Origin: an uncultured Christensenellaceae bacterium
GTDB taxonomy: Bacteria; Bacillota; Clostridia; Christensenellales; Aristaeellaceae
Assembly: GCA_905234985.1 (NCBI GenBank)
Contig: CAJOJQ010000001.1
Location: 124,001-188,000, forward strand
Direction: 5' to 3'
Length of the DNA: 64,000 nt
The position numbers and the translations under genes were made by a program. The notes beneath the pieces are model-generated. The model ran no database searches and was not told the origin of the DNA. It saw only the letters and a list, made by a program, of their open reading frames with translations. This document shows, one piece after another, positions 52,736 through 60,602 of the stretch (position 1 is its first letter; each line of letters starts with the position of its first letter).

Positions 52736-54164
52736 GCCGCCTTTCGCTTTTCTTATATTCAAACCGGGATTTGGCGCGTTTGGTGGGAACCTCGGTGGGA
52801 TATTTGCCGGAGAAGCAGGCGTCGCAATAGCCGCCGCACACGCTGCTGTCCGCCAGACAGTGTACGTCCTCCAGGGCCAGATAGCCCAGGGAATCCACGC
52901 CGATGATCTCCGCGATTTCGGGAACGGTGTGGCGGCAGGCGATCAGGTGATCCCGGGAATCAATGTCCGTGCCGTAATAGCAGGGGTTCAGGAAGGGCGG
53001 CGCGGTGACGCGGAAATGAACTTCCGTGGCCCCGGCGTCCCGAAGCAGGTTCACGATGCGCTTGCTGGTGGTGCCGCGCACGATGGAATCGTCGATGAGC
53101 ACTACCCGCTTGCCCCGGACGACGGAGGCGATGGGGTTCAGCTTGATGCGCACCTTGTCCTCCCGGGATTTCTGGCCAGGAGAGATGAAGGTGCGGCCGA
53201 TATAGCGGTTTTTGATGAAGCCGATGCCGTAGGGGATGCCGCTTTGCCGGGCGTAGCCGACGGCGGCGTCCAGGCCCGAATCAGGTACGCCGATGACGAT
53301 GTCCGCGTCGGCGGGCTGCTTGATGGCTAAGAATTCCCCGGCGCGTACCCGGGCTTCGTGTACGCTGGCCCCGTCGATGACGGAATCGGGCCGGGCAAAA
53401 TAGATGTATTCAAATACGCACAGGGAGGGCTTGCATGCCCCGCAGTGTTCCCGAATGGAGCGCACGCCGCTATGCTCAAACACGATCACTTCGCCGGGTT
53501 CCACGTCCCGAACGAACGTGGCGCCCACCGCGTCCAGGGCGCAGGATTCGCTGGCGACCACGTAGCCGCCGTCAGGCAAGGTGCCGTAGCACAGGGGGCG
53601 GAAGCCGTGGGGGTCCCGGGCGGCGATGATCTTGCTGGGGGACATGACCACCAGGGAGTAAGCGCCCTGGATGCGGCGCATGGCGCGGCAAAGGGCGTCC
53701 TCGATGGAGGGGGCGGTGAGGCGTTCCTTGGTGATGATGTAGGAAATCACCTCTGTATCGGAGGTGGTATGGAAAATGGACCCCTCCAGTTCCAGCCGCT
53801 CCCGCAGCTCGAAGGAATTGATCAGGTTGCCGTTGTGGCACAGGGCCATGGGGCCTTTGATGTGGTTCACCAGGATGGGCTGGGCGTTCATGCGGCTGGA
53901 GGAACCGGTGGTGCCGTAGCGCACGTGGCCCACGGCCATGTCCCCAAAGCCCAATTTTGCCATTACGTCCGGGGTGAACACGTCGTTCACCAATCCAACG
54001 TCCTTATGGGCGGTGAACAGTCCGTCGTCGTTGACCACGATGCCGCAGCTTTCCTGGCCCCGGTGCTGTAAGGCAAATAATCCGTAATAGGCGGTGGAGG
54101 CCACGTCGCGGCGTTCCTTGGACAGAATGCCGAACACGCCGCATTCTTCGTGCAATTGACTCAT
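52725..54164 (-). CDS. purF: Amidophosphoribosyltransferase
   Basis: A 479-residue glutamine PRPP amidotransferase. The N-terminal MSQLHEECGVFGI shows a short leader to be cleaved before the nucleophile Cys8. Glutaminase motifs VGHVRYGTTGSS and CHNGNLIN, the PRPP loop VVLIDDSIVRGTTSKRIV and Cys residues for an iron-sulfur cluster (CVFEYIYFARPDS, CYYGTDI, CGGYCDACFSG) fit the Bacillus-type enzyme. First committed step. The C-terminal tail reaches into element B. Confidence 0.96.
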   Translation of the reverse strand: MSQLHEECGVFGILSKERRDVASTAYYGLFALQHRGQESCGIVVNDDGLFTAHKDVGLVNDVFTPDVMAKLGFGDMAVGHVRYGTTGSSSRMNAQPILVNHIKGPMALCHNGNLINSFELRERLELEGSIFHTTSDTEVISYIITKERLTAPSIEDALCRAMRRIQGAYSLVVMSPSKIIAARDPHGFRPLCYGTLPDGGYVVASESCALDAVGATFVRDVEPGEVIVFEHSGVRSIREHCGACKPSLCVFEYIYFARPDSVIDGASVHEARVRAGEFLAIKQPADADIVIGVPDSGLDAAVGYARQSGIPYGIGFIKNRYIGRTFISPGQKSREDKVRIKLNPIASVVRGKRVVLIDDSIVRGTTSKRIVNLLRDAGATEVHFRVTAPPFLNPCYYGTDIDSRDHLIACRHTVPEIAEIIGVDSLGYLALEDVHCLADSSVCGGYCDACFSGKYPTEVPTKRAKSRFEYKKSERRPEE

Positions 54165-54168
54165 GCGC

Positions 54169-54879
54169 TTATTCTCCCAGCAACCTGCGCAGGATTTCCT
54201 GGTAGGCGTCTTCCACGCCGCCCAAATCCCGACGGAAACGGTCCTTATCCAGCTTTTCGTGGGTCACGCTGTCCCAGAAGCGGCAGGTATCGGGGGAAAT
54301 CTCGTCGGCCAGCACGATGGCGCCGTCCTTGGTCTTGCCGAATTCCAGCTTGAAGTCGATCAGCTCGATCCCGGCTTCCTTCAGATATTCGGACAGCACC
54401 TGATTCACCTTGAAGGAATAGGCGGCGATCTGATCCAGCTCTTCCCTCGTGGCCCAGCCCATGGCTAAGATGTGGTAATCGTTCACCATGGGGTCGCCTA
54501 AATCGTCATTCTTGTAGCAATATTCCAGCACAGTGCTGCCTAACTTCACGCCCTCGGGCAGGCCCAGCCGCTTGCTCAGGCTGCCGGCGGCGATGTTGCG
54601 CACGATCACTTCCAGCGGCACGATGGTCACTTTTTTCACCAGGGTTTCCCGATCGTTCAGCTCTTCCACCAGATGGGTGGGCACGCCGTTCTTTTCCAGC
54701 AGGCGCATCAGGTGGTTGGTGACGCGGTTGTTGATAGCGCCCTTGCCTAAGATGGTGCCCTTTTTCAGGCCGTTAAAGGCGGTGGCGTCGTCCTTGTAGG
54801 AAACGATGCAGAAATCGGGATCGTTGGTGGCGAATACTTTCTTGGCTTTGCCTTCATACATCTGAGTGGTCTTTTCCAT
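54169..54879 (-). CDS. purC: SAICAR synthase
   Basis: A 236-residue enzyme with [38 protein letters not shown] and [29 protein letters not shown]. It couples CAIR and aspartate. Four bases separate it from purF and 19 from purE. Confidence 0.97.
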   Translation of the reverse strand: MEKTTQMYEGKAKKVFATNDPDFCIVSYKDDATAFNGLKKGTILGKGAINNRVTNHLMRLLEKNGVPTHLVEELNDRETLVKKVTIVPLEVIVRNIAAGSLSKRLGLPEGVKLGSTVLEYCYKNDDLGDPMVNDYHILAMGWATREELDQIAAYSFKVNQVLSEYLKEAGIELIDFKLEFGKTKDGAIVLADEISPDTCRFWDSVTHEKLDKDRFRRDLGGVEDAYQEILRRLLGE

Positions 54880-54898
54880 GGCGGTATACCCCTTTCAA

Positions 54899-55384
54899 TC
54901 AACGGTTTTGCAAAGCGCGGTCCTTTTCCAGCACCTTGTCCGAAGCGGCTTTGCGCAGGTTCTTTAGTTTTTGGGTGAGTTCCGGGTCGTCCACGGCGAT
55001 GATCTGGGCGGCCAGCAGGGCGGCGTTCTGCGCCCCGTCGATGGCGACGGTAGCCACCGGGATGCCGGAAGGCATCTGCACGGTGGAGAGCAGGGCGTCC
55101 AGCCCGTCCAAGGTGGAGGATTTGATGGGAATGCCGATCACCGGCAACACGGTGTTGGCGGCCAGCGCGCCCGCCAGGTGGGCGGCCTTGCCCGCCGCGG
55201 CAATCAGCGCGCCGAAGCCCCTGTCCGCCGCGTTCAGGGCGAAGTCCCGGGCTTCCACGGGGGTGCGGTGGGCGGAATAAACGTGCATTTCATAGGGGAC
55301 GTCCAGGCTTTTCAGCGTTTCCGCCGCCTTTTCCACCACGGGCAGATCGCTGTCGCTGCCCATGATGATGCCAACCTTCTTCAT
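54899..55384 (-). CDS. purE: N5-CAIR mutase
   Basis: A 161-residue class-I-type PurE with IIMGSDSDLP, YSAHRTP and AAGKAAHLAGALAANTVLPVIGIP, and SGIPVATVAIDGAQNAALLAAQI. First gene of the purine operon. A PurK partner, usually needed by this class, is not in the window. AAGGAG lies 12 bases before the ATG. Confidence 0.96.
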   Translation of the reverse strand: MKKVGIIMGSDSDLPVVEKAAETLKSLDVPYEMHVYSAHRTPVEARDFALNAADRGFGALIAAAGKAAHLAGALAANTVLPVIGIPIKSSTLDGLDALLSTVQMPSGIPVATVAIDGAQNAALLAAQIIAVDDPELTQKLKNLRKAASDKVLEKDRALQNR

Positions 55385-55438
55385 CGGATCACGGCTCCTT
55401 GCAAATCATAGGATGGTCGCCCAAAGCGAAACATAAAG

Positions 55439-55467
55439 ATTATAGCATGCTCCGTGCCGATATGCAA
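55439..55467 (-). promoter_or_regulatory. Promoter of the purine operon
   Basis: On the minus strand TTGCAT (55467-55462), 17-base spacer, TATAAT (55444-55439). Confidence 0.83.
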
Positions 55468-55502
55468 GAGAAATCCTGAATTATTTTCGGAAAAATAGGG
55501 CG

Positions 55503-55516
55503 AATGTTCGTATTTT
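55503..55516 (-). promoter_or_regulatory. PurR-box-like site 1
   Basis: Minus strand AAAATACGAACATT; the 13-base box within it matches the Bacillus PurBox AWWWCCGAACWWT at 12 of 13 positions. Upstream of the pur -35. A weaker CCGAA-containing sequence lies at 55481-55497. Confidence 0.55.
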
Positions 55517-55574
55517 TAATGGAAAGATCGGCAATAATCCCATGATAAAACTACATCATATCAAATAAGGCCAT

Positions 55575-55590
55575 AAAATAACGAACATTC
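55575..55590 (+). promoter_or_regulatory. PurR-box-like site 2
   Basis: AAAATAACGAACATTC, the inverse of site 1 with one additional base; spacing between the two cores is about 60-70 bases, much wider than in Bacillus. Confidence 0.5.
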
Positions 55591-55729
55591 TACATGAAGC
55601 GGATCAGCGCGTTTTCTCCCTGATTTTCCATGGGCCGCCACTTTGCGAGAAGATTTCCTTTACTTTCCAATTGAGAGATCAAGAAACGGGCCCAACGGGG
55701 GGCGTCAGGGGAACTCCCCCGACTGTAAT

Positions 55730-55759
55730 CCGCAGGCGGCGGCGTGTACGTCGCCGAGG
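55730..55759 (-). repeat. 30-bp core repeat, copy 2 (inverted)
   Basis: Exact inverse of 31604-31633. Flanking hairpins have the same order but different sequences. Confidence 0.9.
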
Positions 55760-55872
55760 AGCAACAGAATGTTGCTTCCATTCAGCGAAAGCTGAATGGT
55801 AATAGATTTCCTGCATAGGCATTCCCAAAAGCAAGCATAATGGGAAGCGAAAAAGGAAAACGGAGGATGCGT

Positions 55873-57114
55873 ATGAACGGGAAAAGGAACTGGATACGCA
55901 AAAGCGCGGGCTGCGCGCTGCTGCTGCTTACGGGCTGGATGCTGTTTTCGCCCACCGCCCAGGCGCTTCGCGCGCTGCCGGACACCTATCGGCTGACGGT
56001 GGGCCAGGCTTATGCTTTGGATACGGGGGTCGCCGTGCTGTCCAGCCAGGACGAGCGGCTGGAATGGAAGGAAAACACCCTGCGCGCTAAGGAACAGGTG
56101 GACGCGGAGGTGACGGTGAACCTGCTGGGTCTGTTTCCCATCGGCCGCATGCGGGTGACGGCGGGGGAGGAAACGCGGCTCATGCCCGGCGGCGCGGCGG
56201 TGGGCGTGGCGCTGGCAACCCAAGGCGTGCTGGTGGTGGGCACTTCCGACGTGGCGGGCAAAAGCCCCGCCCAGAGCGCGGGCCTTAGGGCCGGGGACGT
56301 GATCGAGGGGATCAACGGCCAATCGGTGAACACCAGCAAGGAGCTGACCGACCTGGTGGCTTCCTCAAAAGGCGCGCCCCTGAACCTGACCTTTAACCGG
56401 AACGGCGACCGCCGCACGGTGACGCTGACGCCCTCCCTGGACAGCGCTTCCGGCGCGTACCGCATGGGGGCCTGGGTGCGGGACAGCACGGCGGGAGTGG
56501 GCACCCTTTCTTATTATTCTCCGGACGACGGTACCTACGGGGCCTTGGGCCACGCCATCAACGACGCGGACACCGGCAATCTGCTGCCGGTGCGCATGGG
56601 GTCCCTCATGCAGGCGGAGATCGTGGACGTAAGGCGGGGGAGAAAGGGCACGCCGGGAGAGCTGCGGGGCAGCTTCCTCAAGGATCAGGTGATTTTGGGG
56701 GACATTGAGGAAAACACCAATTTGGGCGTTTTTGGAAAAATGGACGCGCCCTATGTGAATCCCCTGTACCCCGACGGCCTGCCCATTGGCTATCAGGAAA
56801 CGGTGAAAACGGGGCCTGCCACCATCCTGTCCACCATCGACGGCGAGGGAATCAAGGAATACACAGTGGAAATCACGCAAGCCACCCGGCAAATGTCCCC
56901 CGCCCCCAAAAGCATGGTCATTAAAGTGACCGATCCCCGGCTGCTTGCCGCCACCGGCGGCATCGTGCAGGGCATGTCCGGCAGCCCCATCTTGCAGAAC
57001 GGGCGCATCGTGGGCGCAGTGACCCACGTGTTTGTGGACGATCCCACCCAGGGCTACGGGGTGTATATCGAATGGATGCTTTCCACCGCCGAAAAAATGG
57101 ACGAGGCGGCGTAA
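55873..57114 (+). CDS. spoIVB: SpoIVB-type serine peptidase
   Basis: The ATG at 55873 has GGAGG 6 bases upstream; another at 55867 abuts the ribosome site. The 413-residue product has an N-terminal membrane/signal segment (about 13-32), a PDZ domain (about 110-190, SAGLRAGDVIEGINGQSV) and an S55 peptidase domain with His227 in GALGHAIND and Ser369 in QGMSGSPI. In spore formers SpoIVB is secreted by the forespore and triggers sigma-K processing. It stands alone here, with no spo0A next to it as in Bacillus. Confidence 0.9.
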   Translation: MNGKRNWIRKSAGCALLLLTGWMLFSPTAQALRALPDTYRLTVGQAYALDTGVAVLSSQDERLEWKENTLRAKEQVDAEVTVNLLGLFPIGRMRVTAGEETRLMPGGAAVGVALATQGVLVVGTSDVAGKSPAQSAGLRAGDVIEGINGQSVNTSKELTDLVASSKGAPLNLTFNRNGDRRTVTLTPSLDSASGAYRMGAWVRDSTAGVGTLSYYSPDDGTYGALGHAINDADTGNLLPVRMGSLMQAEIVDVRRGRKGTPGELRGSFLKDQVILGDIEENTNLGVFGKMDAPYVNPLYPDGLPIGYQETVKTGPATILSTIDGEGIKEYTVEITQATRQMSPAPKSMVIKVTDPRLLAATGGIVQGMSGSPILQNGRIVGAVTHVFVDDPTQGYGVYIEWMLSTAEKMDEAA

Positions 57115-57135
57115 GAGGGTAGCGGAGGCAACTGG

Positions 57136-57174
57136 GGGGAAACCGCTCTTTGGAAGCCAAAGAGCGGTTTCCCC
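57136..57174. repeat. Dispersed palindrome, copy 3
   Basis: GGGGAAACCGCTCTTTGG, loop AAG, perfect complement (18 bp). Lies 21 bases after spoIVB; no T-run follows. Confidence 0.85.
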
Positions 57175-57267
57175 GAGAAAGCTATAAGGGATGCTTTTCG
57201 ATTTTGCCGTATGGTTGAACAGTAACCGGCGGCGCGCTTTTCATCGGAATGATAGCACAGCGCGCCG

Positions 57268-57296
57268 TTGTTTTTCGCTTCTTTTTTTGGTATACT
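57268..57296 (+). promoter_or_regulatory. Promoter of the GNAT gene
   Basis: TTGTTT (57268-57273), 17-base spacer, TATACT (57291-57296). An 8-bp inverted repeat CGGCGCGC/GCGCGCCG (57230-57267) ends just before the -35. Confidence 0.65.
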
Positions 57297-57328
57297 TGAA
57301 ATGAAAACAGAGATGCGGAGGAGGGAAC

Positions 57329-57781
57329 ATGGCGATCGTTTACAGAAGATTAAGGGATGAAGACCTGGATGCGTTTATTGCAATGAGAATTCGCCAGCTG
57401 CGGGAAGAGGGCGCGAAGGAAGAAATCGACCTGGTTCCCGCGCTCCGGGACTATTATCGGCGGCATATGGGGGACGGCACGTTCCTATCCTGGCTCGCCG
57501 TGGATGGCGAAACGATCGTCGGCACCAGCGGCATATCCATCGTGGAAAAGCCGCCTTACTTCGGCTGCCCCAGCGGGAGAATCGGGCTATTATCCAGCAT
57601 GTTCACGGAAAAAGCCTACCGCAGGCGGGGCATCGCCCGGGAATTGCTGTCCCGGGTGGTGAACGAAGCGCGGGAGAAGGGCTGCGGGGCCGTTCAAATC
57701 ACCGCCTCGGATATGGGCGTTTTGCTGTATACGGATTTTGGCTTTACAAAGAACAGCAACTTTATGCAGCTCAAACTGTGA
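57329..57781 (+). CDS. GNAT-family N-acetyltransferase
   Basis: A 150-residue acetyltransferase with the acetyl-CoA loop AYRRRGIARELL near residue 98, preceded by LLSSMFTE and followed by the YTDFGFTKNSNFM strand typical of GNATs. GGAGGAGGG precedes the ATG. The substrate cannot be told. It has its own promoter and a terminator. Confidence 0.87.
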   Translation: MAIVYRRLRDEDLDAFIAMRIRQLREEGAKEEIDLVPALRDYYRRHMGDGTFLSWLAVDGETIVGTSGISIVEKPPYFGCPSGRIGLLSSMFTEKAYRRRGIARELLSRVVNEAREKGCGAVQITASDMGVLLYTDFGFTKNSNFMQLKL

Positions 57782-57784
57782 AAG

Positions 57785-57813
57785 AGATTCCGGTCTGCTT
57801 GAATCTTTTTTTC
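57785..57813 (+). terminator. Terminator of the GNAT gene
   Basis: AGATTC, 10-base loop, GAATCT followed by a T-run. Confidence 0.7.
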
Positions 57814-57902
57814 GTGAAGGAAAAAGGAAAAACGCCTTTTTTGTCCAATATTGATATACAGCCTGGTTAGCAGGGTCTAATGAGGGGCAAGGAGGCATGC
57901 GG

Positions 57903-60245
57903 ATGAAGCTTTGTGAATTGAAGCCCGGACAATCCGCGCGGATCGTTACAGTGGGCGGCGAAGGCGCGCTGCGTCAGCATTTTTTGGATATGGGCGTGAT
58001 CCCCGGCGCGGAGGTCACGCTGATCAAATTCGCGCCCATGGGGGATCCCATGGAGCTGCGCGTTCACGGCTATGAACTGACCCTGCGGCTGGCCGACGCG
58101 GAAAAAATCGGCATTGCCTTAACGAAAACGGCGGCCGAACCGCCCAAATCAAAGGAACCGAGAAAACGCACCGAGCATCCCGGCCTGGGCGAGGAAGGCA
58201 AATATCACCCCAAGGGCAGCGGCGATCCCCTGCCGGAAGGAACCACCCTGACTTTCGCCCTGGTGGGCAACCAGAACAGCGGCAAAACCACCCTGTTCAA
58301 CCAGCTCACCGGCTCCAATCAGCACGTGGGCAATTTCCCCGGCGTGACGGTGGATCGCAAGGACGGCGTGATCCGGGGCTACAGCGACACCCGCATCACC
58401 GACCTGCCGGGCATATACTCGATGTCCCCCTACTCCAGCGAGGAACTGGTTTCCCGGGATTTCGTGCTGGATCAGAAGCCCCGAGCCATCATCAACATCG
58501 TGGACGCCACCAACATCGAACGCAACCTGTATCTGACCATGCAGCTGCTGGAAATGAACATCCCCATGGTGGTGGCCCTGAACATGATGGACGAACTGCG
58601 GGGCAACGGCGGCACGGTGGATGTGAACGCCATGGAAGAAATGTTAGGCGTGCCCGTGGTACCCATCGCCGCCGCCAAGAACGAGGGCGTGGACGAACTG
58701 GTGCGCCACGCGGTACACATCGCCAAGTATCAGGAGAGGCCCGTGGAACAGGATTACTGCGGGGCCGACGATCACGGCGGCGCGGTGCATCGGGCGCTGC
58801 ACGCGGTGGGCCATCTGATCGAGGATCACGCCAGGGAAGCCGGTCTGCCCCTGCGCTTTGCCGCGGGCAAGCTCATCGAGGGCGACGTCCTGATTTTGGA
58901 TAAGCTCAAGCTGGATCAGAACGAAAAGGAAATGCTGGAGCACATCGTGTTCCAGATGGAAAAGGAGCGGGGATTGGATCGCAGCGCCGCCATGGCGGAC
59001 ATGCGCTTTGATTTCATCCGCCGGGTGTGCTCCACCTGCGTCATCAAGCCCCACGAAAGCAAGGAGCACGTGCGCAGCCGGAAGATCGACGAGGTGCTCA
59101 CCGGCAAATGGACGGCCATTCCCGTGTTCGTGGGCATCATGGCGCTTGTATTTTTCTTGACCTTCTTCCTGATCGGCCCCTTCTTCCAGGATCTTTTGGA
59201 GCAGGGCATCGGCGGCCTGAAAGGGATGGCCGAAAAAGGCATGGAAGCGGCCAACGTGAACCCCGCCATCCAAAGCCTGGTAAAGGACGGGATTTTCGAG
59301 GGCGTGGGCACCGTGGTCAGCTTCCTGCCCATCATCGTTACCCTGTTCTTCTTCCTGTCCCTGCTGGAGGACAGCGGCTACATCGCCCGCGTTGCCTTCG
59401 TGATGGATAAGCTGCTGCGCCACATCGGCCTTTCCGGCCGCAGCATCGTGCCCATGCTGATCGGCTTCGGGTGCACGGTGCCCGCCGTCATGTCCACCCG
59501 CACCCTGCCCAGCGACCGTGACCGGCGCATGACCATCCTGCTCACCCCCTTCATGTCCTGCACGGCCAAGCTGCCCATTTACGGCTTTTTCGTCAGCGCC
59601 TTTTTCCCCGGCGTCAGCTGGCTGATCATTACGGGCCTGTACCTGCTGGGCATCATCACCGGCGTGCTGGCGGCGTACCTGTTCAAGAGCACCCTGTTCA
59701 AGGGGGAGGCCGTTCCCTTCGTGATGGAGCTGCCCAATTACCGCTTCCCCAGCCCCCGGAACGTAATGCAGCTTTTGTGGGAAAAGGCCAAGGATTTCCT
59801 GCACCGGGCCTTCTCTGTCATCCTGGTGGCCACCATCGTGGTCTGGTTCCTGCAGCGCTTTGATTTCCGCTTCAATCTGGTGGCGGATTCTCACGACAGC
59901 ATTTTGGCCGCCGTGTCCGGCGTGCTGGCCCCGCTGCTTGCGCCCGTGGGCCTTGGCGACTGGCGCGTCGTCACCTCCCTGATCAGCGGATTCATGGCAA
60001 AGGAAAGCGTGGTTTCCGTCATGGAAATGTTGTTCCCGGGCGGCGTGGAAGCCATTGGCGCATTGGCGGCCAGCAGCATGCTGGTGTTCAGCCTGCTGTA
60101 TACCCCCTGCGTGGCCGCCATCGCCGCCATCCGGCGGGAAATGGGCCGCAGGTGGGCCTTGTACGTGGCCCTGTGGCAGTGCGCCGTGGCCTGGGTGTTC
60201 GCTCTGATCGTGCGGCTGATTGGCTTGGCGCTGGGATTGGGCTAA
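57903..60245 (+). CDS. feoB: FeoA-FeoB fusion, ferrous iron transporter
   Basis: From the ATG at 57903 (AAGGAGG 7 bases upstream; an ATG at 57897 is too close to it) a 780-residue protein. Residues 1 to about 75 are a FeoA SH3-like domain (ELKPGQSARIVTVGG, LRVHGYELTLR). After a charged linker comes the FeoB G domain: GNQNSGKTT, GVTVDRKDG, DLPGIYS, NMMD. A helical GDI-like region and about 8-10 membrane helices follow with GFGCTVPAVMSTR and the two Gate repeats. It imports Fe2+. A Cys-rich microprotein gene follows 12 bases on. Confidence 0.95.
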   Translation: MKLCELKPGQSARIVTVGGEGALRQHFLDMGVIPGAEVTLIKFAPMGDPMELRVHGYELTLRLADAEKIGIALTKTAAEPPKSKEPRKRTEHPGLGEEGKYHPKGSGDPLPEGTTLTFALVGNQNSGKTTLFNQLTGSNQHVGNFPGVTVDRKDGVIRGYSDTRITDLPGIYSMSPYSSEELVSRDFVLDQKPRAIINIVDATNIERNLYLTMQLLEMNIPMVVALNMMDELRGNGGTVDVNAMEEMLGVPVVPIAAAKNEGVDELVRHAVHIAKYQERPVEQDYCGADDHGGAVHRALHAVGHLIEDHAREAGLPLRFAAGKLIEGDVLILDKLKLDQNEKEMLEHIVFQMEKERGLDRSAAMADMRFDFIRRVCSTCVIKPHESKEHVRSRKIDEVLTGKWTAIPVFVGIMALVFFLTFFLIGPFFQDLLEQGIGGLKGMAEKGMEAANVNPAIQSLVKDGIFEGVGTVVSFLPIIVTLFFFLSLLEDSGYIARVAFVMDKLLRHIGLSGRSIVPMLIGFGCTVPAVMSTRTLPSDRDRRMTILLTPFMSCTAKLPIYGFFVSAFFPGVSWLIITGLYLLGIITGVLAAYLFKSTLFKGEAVPFVMELPNYRFPSPRNVMQLLWEKAKDFLHRAFSVILVATIVVWFLQRFDFRFNLVADSHDSILAAVSGVLAPLLAPVGLGDWRVVTSLISGFMAKESVVSVMEMLFPGGVEAIGALAASSMLVFSLLYTPCVAAIAAIRREMGRRWALYVALWQCAVAWVFALIVRLIGLALGLG

Positions 60246-60257
60246 GGGAGAACCGTT

Positions 60258-60410
60258 ATGAATATCTGGGACGTCGCGATCCTGCTGGCGGTCGCCGGAG
60301 CCGTCGTATTGGCTTTGCTTCGGATGCGCCGCCAGAAAGCCAAGGGCTGCGGCTGTGGGTGCGGGTGCGGCTGCGACAATTGCTCCGGCTGCGGGCAGAA
60401 AAAGCAGTGA
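60258..60410 (+). CDS. FeoB-associated Cys-rich membrane microprotein
   Basis: A 50-residue gene read directly from the DNA. It has an N-terminal membrane helix (about 4-22, ILLAVAGAVVLALL), a basic patch RMRRQK, and seven cysteines at 31, 33, 35, 37, 39, 42 and 45 (GCGCGCGCGCDNCSGCG). This matches the small FeoB-associated Cys-rich proteins found after feoB, thought to help iron transport or metal sensing. AAGGGAG lies before the ATG, and a strong terminator follows. Confidence 0.88.
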   Translation: MNIWDVAILLAVAGAVVLALLRMRRQKAKGCGCGCGCGCDNCSGCGQKKQ

Positions 60411-60428
60411 GAAAAAAGATTTTTCGTG

Positions 60429-60467
60429 AAATGCCGGGGCAAATAGCGCTTTGCTCCGGCATTTTCT
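60429..60467 (+). terminator. Terminator of the feo operon
   Basis: AAATGCCGGGGCAAA, six-base loop, TTTGCTCCGGCATTT: 15 pairs with one G-U, then T-rich sequence. Confidence 0.9.
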
Positions 60468-60521
60468 TCTATTTTTGGGGTGAAAAAGGGAAGGTTTTCT
60501 CAATCTATCCCAATTTTGCTA

Positions 60522-60551
60522 TTGGCGAACGGGGAGAAACCATGTTATAAT
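60522..60551 (+). promoter_or_regulatory. Promoter of glgP
   Basis: TTGGCG (60522-60527), 18-base spacer, TATAAT (60546-60551). It supports the ATG at 60603 as the glgP start. Confidence 0.65.
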
Positions 60552-60602
60552 GAATCGTTCGGTTTGCCGAACACCGAATTGAGGAAGGATGGGAAAACAC
60601 CG

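Larger units (their letters stand above)
55385..55872. other. Divergent regulatory region and repeat, pur to spoIVB
   Basis: 488 bases without a gene. The left part holds the pur promoter and PurR-box-like sites. The right part (about 55690-55800) holds the second copy of the 30-bp core with hairpins on both sides: GGGGAACTCCCC, GCAAC/GTTGC and CCATTCAGC-gaaa-GCTGAATGG (55779-55800). No purine riboswitch is recognisable; the pur leader is only about 45 bases. Confidence 0.6.

Noticed and set aside
55385-55600. Purine riboswitch before purE
   Set aside because: Predicted leader is about 45 bases, too short, and no conserved aptamer core is visible.
58644-60503. Long minus-strand open frame opposite feoB (619 codons)
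   Set aside because: His/Gln/Ala-rich antisense frame in GC-rich DNA, no family text, overlaps a clear FeoA-FeoB gene. The same holds for 199-1026, 9030-10253, 38295-39515 and 61443-63020 on the minus strand and 49319-50734 on the plus strand.
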